A stretch of DNA of 6,035 nt. It comes from Chitinophagaceae bacterium (GTDB taxonomy: Bacteria; Bacteroidota; Bacteroidia; Chitinophagales; Chitinophagaceae). Below the pieces are notes generated by a model, which was not told the origin of the DNA, did no database searches, and saw only the letters and a program-made list of their open reading frames with translations. The stretch is taken from NCBI GenBank assembly GCA_947459455.1, contig CANHEC010000155.1, positions 1 to 6,035 of the forward strand, read 5' to 3'. This document shows positions 1 through 4,700 of the stretch, in pieces (within the stretch, counting starts at the first letter, position 1; each line of letters starts with the position of its first letter). A program made the position numbers and the translations under genes.

Positions 1-435
1 CACATCCAGCCAGCTGTTTTGCACGCCCGTTTCCAGCAGGTAGTAGCTTACAATGGTGGTGCTCAGCAGTTCGCCTATGCACACCAGTTGGTCGTAGTAG
101 TAGTCGTACTCCCGCACCGGTTTATCGTGCAGCAGCCATTCGGCTTCTGTAAAAAAGTTTTGCAACTGCTCCTGACAAGGCAGGTAGTGCAGCACCAGCA
201 GGTATTTGGCAGTGGTCAGGTGTTGTTGCTTCACTTGCTCAAACAAGCGCAGCGCATCTTCCTGCCGGCCGTCGAAAAAAGCTTCGGCTACTTTCTCCAG
301 CGCATTGGTGGTTTTGCCCATGGCGCTTATCACTACCAGGGCAGGTTGTTGTATTTCGCTTTTTATCAGCGCTGCTGCGCTTTGTATTCTTTCTACTGTG
401 CTCAGGCTGGCGCCCCCAAACTTATGTACCTGCAT
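1..435 (-). CDS. lysC: Aspartate kinase, N-terminal part (runs off left edge)
   Basis: Aspartate kinase phosphorylates L-aspartate with ATP, the first committed step towards lysine, threonine and methionine, in the cytoplasm. Read from the ATG at 433-435 on the minus strand, the frame is open for 145 codons to the window edge. Residues 1-11 carry the nucleotide-binding signature of the family (KFGGAS at 5-10, where most members have KFGGTS). VVISAMGKTTNALEKV at 34-49 is the second conserved strand and loop, and the region around CIGELLST (119-126) matches the conserved GE-x-LS segment. The C-terminal half of the kinase domain and the ACT regulatory domains lie outside the window. It is divergent from fbp. 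The start has no Shine-Dalgarno sequence; a -7 element lies 64 bp upstream. The form of the N-terminus suggests a monofunctional LysC-type enzyme, but fusion to homoserine dehydrogenase (ThrA type) cannot be excluded from this piece. Confidence 0.93.
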   Translation of the reverse strand, partial: MQVHKFGGASLSTVERIQSAAALIKSEIQQPALVVISAMGKTTNALEKVAEAFFDGRQEDALRLFEQVKQQHLTTAKYLLVLHYLPCQEQLQNFFTEAEWLLHDKPVREYDYYYDQLVCIGELLSTTIVSYYLLETGVQNSWLDV

Positions 436-451
436 ACCGGCTAAAAAAATA

Positions 452-468
452 GGAAGATGGAAGATGGA
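452..468 (-). repeat. Tandem heptamer (ATCTTCC x2.4) in aspartate kinase leader
   Basis: On the plus strand GGAAGAT is repeated twice exactly (452-458, 459-465) and followed by GGA. Read in the direction of the aspartate kinase gene it is ATCTTCC with a period of 7. It lies between the candidate -7 element and the start codon, so it would be in the mRNA leader. It shares an ATC core with the longer arrays elsewhere in the window. Confidence 0.6.
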
Positions 469-498
469 CCGTGTGAAACATACACAGCCAGTGTGGCG

Positions 499-506
499 CA
501 AATGTA
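499..506 (-). promoter_or_regulatory. Candidate -7 promoter element for the aspartate kinase gene
   Basis: On the minus strand this reads TACATTTG followed by CGCC, a full match to the Bacteroidota -7 consensus TAnnTTTG. It would give a leader of roughly 55-60 nt before the ATG at 435. No TTTG-type -33 element is visible at the expected distance (about 19-21 bp upstream), so the assignment rests on the -7 match and position only. Confidence 0.45.
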
Positions 507-530
507 AGCCGCCGGCGCCCTCTTTTTGCT

Positions 531-544
531 GTCGGGTGTCGGGT
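531..544 (+). repeat. Tandem heptamer GTCGGGT x2
   Basis: GTCGGGT occurs twice exactly in tandem (531-537, 538-544), followed by a G-run. It sits in the divergent promoter region just upstream of the candidate fbp -7 element. It is too short to be assigned to a known repeat class. Confidence 0.5.
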
Positions 545-564
545 AGGGGGCAGGCTTTTGTCTT

Positions 565-571
565 TACTTTG
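565..571 (+). promoter_or_regulatory. Candidate -7 promoter element for fbp (short form)
   Basis: TACTTTG followed by CGGC resembles the Bacteroidota -7 element TAnnTTTG with one base fewer between TA and TTTG. The same form followed by CGGC occurs upstream of the ABC transporter gene at 1828-1834. It lies 22 bp upstream of the fbp ATG, implying a short leader. No -33 element is visible. The TTG that could extend the reading frame (558) lies upstream of this element, which supports the ATG at 594 as the start. Confidence 0.35.
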
Positions 572-593
572 CGGCACTAATTGCTTGCTTGCT

Positions 594-1610
594 ATGAACC
601 AGTCGCGAAAACTGATGACGCTGGATGAATTTACCATCCAGGAACTCCGAAACTTTCCCCAGGCCACCGGCGAACTGAGCGGTCTGCTGCGCAGCATCGG
701 CCTCGCCTGCAAGCGCATCAATGCCGAGGTAAACCGTGCCGGACTGGTAGATATTTTGGGTGCCCTTGGTACCGAAAATGTGCAGGGCGAAGAAGTACAG
801 AAGCTCGACGATTTTGCCAACAAGGCACTGATCGATTTGCTGAACCACAGCATTTACTGCGCCGGCGTAGGCAGCGAGGAAAATGATGATATCGTGGTGT
901 TTGATGATCCCATCAGCAACAACAGCAAGTATGTGCTGCTGATGGATCCGCTGGACGGCAGCGGCAATATTGATGTGAATGTGAGTATCGGTACCATTTT
1001 TTCCATTTTCAAGCGCATTTCGCCGCTGGGGCAGCCCGTTACGCTCGACGATTTTTTGCAGCCCGGGCACCGCATGGTGGCCGCCGGCTACGTCATTTAT
1101 GGTAGTAGCACCATGCTGGTGTATGCCACCCGCCGCGGGGTCAATGGCTTTACGCTCGATCCCAGCGTGGGCGAGTTTTGCCTCAGCCACCCCAACATGA
1201 AGTGCCCCCCACACGGTCGTTTTTACAGCGCCAACTACGGCAATTTTGGCAAGTACAGCCCGGGCGTACAGGCCTACCTCAAGCGCTGCGAAACCAAGAC
1301 CACGGCCGAGGGCGGCCCCTACACCGAACGCTACATTGGCAGCATGGTGGCCGATATTCATCGCAATCTTATCAAGGGCGGCATTTTTATGTACCCCGGT
1401 ACTACCGATAGGCCACAGGGTAAGCTGCGCCTGCTGTACGAGTGCAATCCGCTGGCTTTCATCGTACACCTGGCCGGTGGCATTGCTACCAATGGCAGCA
1501 TCCCCATTCTCGATATCAAGCCCGTGACGCTGCACCAGCGAATGCCCCTGTTCATTGGCAGCTGCGGCATGATGGACGAGCTGATGCAGTGCATCAGGGC
1601 GGAGGGGTGA
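594..1610 (+). CDS. fbp: Fructose-1,6-bisphosphatase, class I
   Basis: Fbp hydrolyses fructose 1,6-bisphosphate to fructose 6-phosphate and phosphate, the controlled step of gluconeogenesis, in the cytoplasm; it needs Mg2+. The product is 338 residues, close to the E. coli class I enzyme. Visible metal-site motifs are SEEND at 94-98, MDPLDGS at 117-123 and the glutamate of LYECNPL at 281-287. Substrate-binding segments are YSANYGN (211-217), RYIGSMVADIHR (246-257) and GGIFMYPG (262-269). The ATG at 594 was chosen because the frame upstream can only begin at a TTG (558) inside the promoter region, and the N-terminus MTLDEF follows family pattern seven codons later; ATG 615 is an alternative. 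It is a single gene, divergent from the aspartate kinase. Odd point: the same frame stays open after the TGA through a hexamer repeat (see findings). Confidence 0.97.
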   Translation: MNQSRKLMTLDEFTIQELRNFPQATGELSGLLRSIGLACKRINAEVNRAGLVDILGALGTENVQGEEVQKLDDFANKALIDLLNHSIYCAGVGSEENDDIVVFDDPISNNSKYVLLMDPLDGSGNIDVNVSIGTIFSIFKRISPLGQPVTLDDFLQPGHRMVAAGYVIYGSSTMLVYATRRGVNGFTLDPSVGEFCLSHPNMKCPPHGRFYSANYGNFGKYSPGVQAYLKRCETKTTAEGGPYTERYIGSMVADIHRNLIKGGIFMYPGTTDRPQGKLRLLYECNPLAFIVHLAGGIATNGSIPILDIKPVTLHQRMPLFIGSCGMMDELMQCIRAEG

Positions 1611-1625
1611 GGGCGAGGGGATGAT

Positions 1626-1709
1626 GAGGTTAAGGTCGAGGTTAAGGATAAGGTCGAGGTGGAGGTCAAGGTTGAGGTTGAGGTCGAGGGCCAGGTTGAG
1701 GTTAAGGCG
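1626..1709 (+). repeat. Degenerate hexamer tandem array (RAGGTY), about 14 units
   Basis: Fourteen consecutive hexamers fit the pattern R-A-G-G-T-Y with few exceptions: GAGGTT, AAGGTC, GAGGTT, AAGGAT, AAGGTC, GAGGTG, GAGGTC, AAGGTT, GAGGTT, GAGGTC, GAGGGC, CAGGTT, GAGGTT, AAGGCG. The register is exact for 84 bp without insertions. The array begins 15 bp after the fbp stop and is strongly purine-rich on the plus strand; on the minus strand the unit is AACCTC. No protein gene was assigned to it, although frames through it stay open because of the period of 6. Confidence 0.85.
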
Positions 1710-1722
1710 AGCCCCGGTAACC

Positions 1723-1799
1723 AATCCCTGATCCCCAATTCCCAATCAACTAATCCCTTCATCAACCAATCCCCGAATTAACCAATCAACCGACCCCCG
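1723..1799 (+). repeat. Degenerate tandem array with AATC core, period 7 then 8
   Basis: AATC or one-base variants recur at 1723, 1730, 1737, 1744, 1752, 1760, 1768, 1776, 1784 and 1792. The first three steps are 7 bp and the next six are all 8 bp. Units read AATCCCT, GATCCCC, AATTCCC, then AATCAACT, AATCCCTT, CATCAACC, AATCCCCG, AATTAACC, AATCAACC, GACCCCCG. It ends directly before the -33 element of the ABC transporter promoter. The G content on the plus strand is very low. Confidence 0.75.
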
Positions 1800-1801
1800 G
1801 T

Positions 1802-1834
1802 TTTGTCATTCCTACGTGTTACTTGCCTATTTTG
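1802..1834 (+). promoter_or_regulatory. Promoter of the ABC ATPase-FKBP operon (-33 TTTG, -7 TATTTTG)
   Basis: TTTG at 1802-1805 and TATTTTG at 1828-1834 are separated by 22 bp, near the 19-21 bp typical of the Bacteroidota sigma-ABfr promoter. The -7 box is one base shorter than TAnnTTTG and is followed by CGGC, exactly as upstream of fbp. The transcript would start near 1838-1841, giving a leader of about 50 nt. Confidence 0.5.
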
Positions 1835-1850
1835 CGGCGGCAAGGCAGCC

Positions 1851-1913
1851 ATGGCCCCGGTAGCGCCAGCCTGCCAGCATCTATTTCATGAGTACCATTA
1901 TTTCAGTCAGTAA
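1851..1913 (+). other. Possible 20-codon upstream ORF overlapping the ABC ATPase start
   Basis: ATG at 1851 opens 20 codons ending with TAA at 1911-1913, out of frame with the ABC gene and overlapping its first 26 bp. An AAGG at 1842-1845 lies 5 bp before this ATG, a better Shine-Dalgarno match than anything before the ABC start at 1888. If the promoter above is right, this is the first ATG in the message. The peptide resembles nothing I recognise and may be a chance ORF. Confidence 0.2.
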
Positions 1914-2646
1914 GCTGCGCAAGTCATACGGCGCTTTCGAGGCGGTCAAGGGCATTTCATTTGATGTGCAGGAGGGAGAGATATTTGGCCTGCTGGGCCC
2001 CAATGGCGCCGGCAAGAGCACTACCCTCGAGATCATGGAAACCCTGCGCCCCAAAACCAGCGGGCAGGTGATCATTGCCGGCTTTGATTTAGACAGGCAG
2101 CCCGACGAAATCAAAAAGATCATCGGGGTGCAGCTGCAAACCAGCGGGTTTTACCCCGGCCTTAATTTGCTCGAGCTCGTAGAAATGTTTGCCGGCCTGT
2201 ACAACCGCCAGGTGGATGGCCGCGAACTGCTGCAAAAAGTAAACCTGCAAGACAAGGCCAAAGCCAAGTACAAAGAGCTGAGCGGCGGCCAAAAGCAGCG
2301 TTTCAGCATTGCTACCACGCTTATTAATCAGCCTCGCATCATTTTTTTGGATGAACCCACTACGGGCCTCGATCCGCAGGCCCGGCGCAACCTGTGGCAG
2401 CTGGTGAAGAATATCCGCAGCCAGGGCACTACAGTCATCATTACCACCCATTACATGGATGAGGCCGAAGTGCTGTGCGATCGGGTAGCAATTATGGACA
2501 ATGGCAATATCATCGCTATTGATTCGCCCGATCAGCTCATCGACCAGCTGGTGGCTACCGGTTTTGAGCGGGTGCGGGAAGTAAAGAAGGCCAACCTCGA
2601 AGATGTGTTCATCCAGCTGACAGGCCATGCCTTTCGCGAAGACTAA
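1888..2646 (+). CDS. ABC transporter ATP-binding subunit (DrrA/CcmA-type, ABC-2 exporter class)
   Basis: This is the cytoplasmic ATPase of an ABC transporter; family members of this type usually drive ABC-2 permeases exporting drugs, lipids or polysaccharide. All catalytic motifs are intact in 252 residues: Walker A GPNGAGKST at 37-45, Q-loop around Q84, signature LSGGQ at 131-135, Walker B IIFLDE at 151-156 followed by the D-loop GLDP, and the switch histidine H188. The C-terminus LEDVFIQLTG (about 239-248) is typical of the DrrA/CcmA group. The start at 1888 places the usual first strand (IISVSKLRKSYG) at the N-terminus; no Shine-Dalgarno sequence precedes it. No membrane permease is next to it; the next gene, 22 bp away, encodes a secreted prolyl isomerase. 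The substrate cannot be inferred. Confidence 0.95.
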   Translation: MSTIISVSKLRKSYGAFEAVKGISFDVQEGEIFGLLGPNGAGKSTTLEIMETLRPKTSGQVIIAGFDLDRQPDEIKKIIGVQLQTSGFYPGLNLLELVEMFAGLYNRQVDGRELLQKVNLQDKAKAKYKELSGGQKQRFSIATTLINQPRIIFLDEPTTGLDPQARRNLWQLVKNIRSQGTTVIITTHYMDEAEVLCDRVAIMDNGNIIAIDSPDQLIDQLVATGFERVREVKKANLEDVFIQLTGHAFRED

Positions 2647-2668
2647 ACCAATTATTTAAGCAATACCT

Positions 2669-3421
2669 ATGACCAAGTATTTGATTGTATCGGCGGCCGC
2701 TGCCTTGGTGGTAAGCACCAGCGCCATGGCCCAGCCCAAACCAGCACCCAAGCCGGCTGCTAAGCCTGCGGCGAAGCCCGCACCGAAGCCAGCTGCCAAA
2801 CCTGCGTTTGTACTGAAAAACAGCCTCGACAGCCTCAGCTACGCCCTGGGCGTACTCGATGGCAGTTTTTTTAAACAGCAGGGTATCGACAAGCTGAACT
2901 ACGCCGCCCTGCAAGAAGGCTTTCGGCACGTAATAGAAGGGAAAGAACTAATAATGAACCAAGGTATGGCAGAACAAACCCTGCGGCAGAAGCTCCAAGA
3001 GGCTGCTATGAAAAAAGTGCAGCCCACCATTGATGAGTGCAATAATTTTTTGGCAGAAAACAAAAAGCGCCCCGAAGTAAAAACCACCGCCAGCGGGCTG
3101 CAGTACGAAGTGGTAAAGCTGGGCACCGGACCGATGCCGAAGGACACCAATACGGTGAAGGTGCACTACGTGGGCACCTTGCTCAATGGTACCAAGTTCG
3201 ACAGCAGCCGCGACCGCGGCGAGCCTGCGCAGTTTCCACTCAACGGTGTTATTCCGGGCTGGACAGAAGGCGTGCAGCTGATGCCGGTTGGCTCAGTTTT
3301 CAAATTTTATATTCCTTACCAGCTGGGTTATGGTATGCAGGGCATGCCTCCCACCATCCCCGGCGGCTCGCTGTTGCTATTCGAAGTTGAGCTGCTCGAA
3401 ATTGTCGGTGGGCAGCAGTAA
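2669..3421 (+). CDS. Secreted FKBP-type peptidyl-prolyl cis-trans isomerase (FkpA/Mip-like)
   Basis: The 250-residue product should be a periplasmic or envelope folding catalyst. Residues 1-21 form a signal peptide with cleavage expected after AMA at 19-21. Residues 22-46 are a low-complexity linker of Pro, Ala and Lys (repeated AKP units). Residues about 50-145 resemble the alpha-helical FKBP N-terminal (dimerisation) domain, with SYALGV at 57-62. Residues about 150-246 are the FKBP catalytic domain: VHYVGTLLNGTKFDSS (165-180), VIPGWTEGVQLMPVG (194-208), IPYQLGYG (215-222) and IPGGSLLLFEVELL (230-243). Aromatic pocket residues Y167, F177, D178 and W198 are present, so the domain should be active. 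It starts 22 bp after the ABC ATPase and is probably co-transcribed; a strong terminator follows. No Shine-Dalgarno sequence is seen. Confidence 0.95.
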   Translation: MTKYLIVSAAAALVVSTSAMAQPKPAPKPAAKPAAKPAPKPAAKPAFVLKNSLDSLSYALGVLDGSFFKQQGIDKLNYAALQEGFRHVIEGKELIMNQGMAEQTLRQKLQEAAMKKVQPTIDECNNFLAENKKRPEVKTTASGLQYEVVKLGTGPMPKDTNTVKVHYVGTLLNGTKFDSSRDRGEPAQFPLNGVIPGWTEGVQLMPVGSVFKFYIPYQLGYGMQGMPPTIPGGSLLLFEVELLEIVGGQQ

Positions 3422-3430
3422 GAAATTTGA

Positions 3431-3454
3431 GATTCGGATTTTGATTCTGATGAT
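3431..3454 (+). repeat. Short hexamer array (GATTNN x4)
   Basis: GATTCG, GATTTT, GATTCT and GATGAT follow each other in exact 6-bp register between the FKBP stop codon and the terminator stem. On the minus strand the unit is AATC plus two bases, the same core as the arrays at 1723-1799 and 4074-4113. Confidence 0.55.
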
Positions 3455-3456
3455 GG

Positions 3457-3493
3457 AGTGGCCGGCTTGCAAAAAGTCGGCCACTTCTTTTTT
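3457..3493 (+). terminator. Intrinsic (rho-independent) terminator after the FKBP gene
   Basis: AGTGGCCGGC (3457-3466) pairs with GTCGGCCACT (3476-3485) in a 10-bp stem with one G-T wobble, closed by a 9-nt loop. It is followed by TCTTTTTT ending at 3493. It lies 35 bp after the FKBP stop and marks the end of the ABC ATPase-FKBP operon. Confidence 0.9.
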
Positions 3494-3506
3494 GGTGGGG
3501 ATGGGC

Positions 3507-3513
3507 TATTTTG
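3507..3513 (+). promoter_or_regulatory. Candidate -7 element for the four-helix-bundle gene
   Basis: TATTTTG has the same short form as the elements before fbp and the ABC gene. It lies 18 bp upstream of the ATG, which would leave a leader of about 12 nt. No -33 TTTG is found at the right distance (a TTTG at 3491-3494 is too close), so support is weak. Confidence 0.3.
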
Positions 3514-3531
3514 GAGAAGCAAAATGATTGA

Positions 3532-3882
3532 ATGGCTACCTACACACATTTTCACGAGCTACCAGTATGGCAGCAAGCCAGCGGCTACTTTCAGCAGGTA
3601 GTGCAAATGGTACGTGAGTCGATCGCTAATAAAGACTTTCGTTTTCGTGATCAGACTTTCGGCAGTGCGGGATCAGTGTTGGACAACATCGCTGAAGGTT
3701 TCGAAAGAGGAGGAAACGTAGAGTTTACCAATTTTCTTTCGATAGCAAAAGGTTCGGTGGGAGAGGTTCGGTCGCAATCGTTCCGAGGGATTGATCTTGG
3801 CTCTTTTTCTGAAAAGAAAGCCACTGAACTCATCAACGAGTATTGCGTTCTGTCAGGCGCACTGACCGGGCTAATGGATTAG
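3532..3882 (+). CDS. Four-helix-bundle protein, S23/IVP family
   Basis: The 116-residue product belongs to the small all-helical family first described from ORFs inside 23S rRNA intervening sequences, now known mostly as free-standing genes of unknown function. Diagnostic segments are FHELPVWQQA (7-16, family pattern F-x-x-L-x-V-W-x-x-A), DNIAEGFERG (51-60, pattern NIAEG) and EFTNFLSIAKGSVGEVRSQ (64-82). Length is normal for the family. No signal peptide or membrane segment is seen. The ATG at 3532 gives the usual N-terminus; a GGAG at 3513-3516 is better spaced for an out-of-frame ATG at 3524. GC counted by hand over 300 bp of the gene is about 47%, below the 60-70% found in 60-bp samples of fbp and yfiT, suggesting a different origin. 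It stands alone between a terminator and an untranslated gap. Avd of diversity-generating retroelements has this fold, but no retroelement is here. Confidence 0.88.
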   Translation: MATYTHFHELPVWQQASGYFQQVVQMVRESIANKDFRFRDQTFGSAGSVLDNIAEGFERGGNVEFTNFLSIAKGSVGEVRSQSFRGIDLGSFSEKKATELINEYCVLSGALTGLMD

Positions 3883-4073
3883 CTGAATAAGTCAGCCATA
3901 AAAGGACTAACGTTTCGCAATCGGTGCTGAATACCGTCGGAGTTGAAAGTTTCAAATGTGATAGGTTCTTTCTTTGTAAATGGCGTGCATGCAAGGAACA
4001 GGTTGAGTAATCAGGTGGATACAGCCACTTTAAATGGTACGCTGCAGCTAAATTGCCACTGCCGCCTCATCTA

Positions 4074-4113
4074 AATCTCTAATCGAAATCTAAATCTAAA
4101 TCTCAATTCCAAC
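4074..4113 (+). repeat. Hexamer array (AATCTA type) running into the yfiT start codon
   Basis: AATC recurs at 4074, 4081, 4087, 4093 and 4099, then AATT at 4105 and AAC at 4111. From 4081 the step is exactly 6 bp and the start codon at 4114 occupies the second half of the last unit. The array is therefore both the immediate 5' leader and the translation start region of the next gene, which has no Shine-Dalgarno sequence. Confidence 0.75.
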
Positions 4114-4638
4114 ATGTCTTCCGATCTCCGCTTTCCCATCGGTACTTACGAACCACAGCCATTTTCGCCTGAGCAAAAGCGACGCTGGCTCATTGATATT
4201 GCGCAGCTGCCAGCCATGCTGGAGGCGGCGGTAGAAAACCTGGATGCAGCACAATTGCACACGCCCTACCGCGAGGGTGGCTGGACCGTACACCAGGTAG
4301 TGCATCATGTGTGCGATAGCCATATCAACAGCTTTTGCCGCATGAAGCTGACGCTGACAGAAGACAACCCTACCATCAAGGCATACGACGAAAATGCCTG
4401 GGTACTGCTGGCCGATACCGACTTGCCGTTTAACAACGCACTGACGATACTGCATGCCCTGCACCAGCGCATGTACACCCTGCTGCTCAACCAGCCCGAC
4501 GAAGCCTGGCAGCGCACCTATGTGCACTCGGCTACCGGGCAGCAGCATACGCTTTGGTACCTGCTGGGCCTGTATGCGTGGCATGGCCGTCACCACGTGG
4601 CACACATTACCAGCCTGCGTGAGCGGATGGGGTGGTAG
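4114..4638 (+). CDS. yfiT: YfiT/BstA-like DinB-superfamily protein (putative metal-dependent transferase or hydrolase)
   Basis: The 174-residue product matches the YfiT group of the DinB/YfiT four-helix superfamily; B. subtilis YfiT binds nickel through three histidines, and relatives include bacillithiol S-transferases. Signature segments are REGGWTVHQVVHHVCDSH (53-70), LTEDNPTIK (81-89) and YAWHGRHHVAHI (154-165), ending in the usual RERMGW. Likely metal ligands are one histidine of the HHVCDSH segment (64, 65 or 70) plus H160 and H164 (HxxxH). Length is normal and no signal peptide is present, so it is cytoplasmic. Start choice: the only ATG giving the standard N-terminus, directly after a hexamer array. 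It appears to be a single gene, 231 bp after the S23/IVP gene and 99 bp before the blaI-like gene. A detoxifying thiol-transferase role is an inference from the family only. Confidence 0.93.
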   Translation: MSSDLRFPIGTYEPQPFSPEQKRRWLIDIAQLPAMLEAAVENLDAAQLHTPYREGGWTVHQVVHHVCDSHINSFCRMKLTLTEDNPTIKAYDENAWVLLADTDLPFNNALTILHALHQRMYTLLLNQPDEAWQRTYVHSATGQQHTLWYLLGLYAWHGRHHVAHITSLRERMGW

Positions 4639-4646
4639 GCGCTCCC

Positions 4647-4687
4647 AATAGAAGACATTTCCACTTTCTGAAAAAGAAATAGAAGAC
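4647..4687 (+). repeat. Direct repeat pair AATAGAAGAC, 31 bp apart
   Basis: AATAGAAGAC occurs at 4647-4656 and 4678-4687, each copy exact over 10 bp. The start-to-start distance is 31 bp, close to three helical turns. The second copy ends 13 bp before the dyad operator of the blaI-like gene. It may be chance or a regulatory site. Confidence 0.4.
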
Positions 4688-4700
4688 TCGGACAATAAAA

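Noticed and set aside
19..580. Plus-strand open frames at 19-444 and 206-580
   Set aside because: They lie antisense to the aspartate kinase, which has clear family motifs; the products are low-complexity and unrecognisable.
558..593. TTG at 558 as an N-terminal extension of Fbp
   Set aside because: The 12 extra codons overlap the candidate -7 element, use a rare start and have no counterpart in the family.
564..1745. 393-codon open frame on the minus strand across fbp and the hexamer array
   Set aside because: It is antisense to a clearly real fbp; the translated product is Ala/His/Ile-rich without domains, and its N-terminal part is only the hexamer array read as Asn/Asp-Leu repeats. It stays open because of codon bias in fbp.
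3524..3601. Short ORF from ATG 3524, well spaced from GGAG at 3513-3516
   Set aside because: 25 codons, out of frame with the four-helix-bundle gene and no recognisable product; Shine-Dalgarno-like sequences are unreliable in this phylum.
3532..3882. Avd of a diversity-generating retroelement
   Set aside because: Same fold family, but there is no reverse transcriptase, template repeat or variable-repeat gene within the window.
3879..4010. 43-codon open stretch on the minus strand in the gap after the S23/IVP gene
   Set aside because: No ATG near its beginning (only seven codons from the end), no similarity I can recognise, and length within chance expectation. Possibly part of a decayed sequence, but not supportable as a gene.
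4012..4029. Hairpin as a terminator of the S23/IVP gene
   Set aside because: Six-bp stem including a wobble and no following T-run, 130 bp past the stop codon.
452..4113. CRISPR array or clustered recombination sites
   Set aside because: Units are 6-8 bp with no spacers of constant length, so the arrays cannot be CRISPR repeats; no integrase or Cas gene is present.
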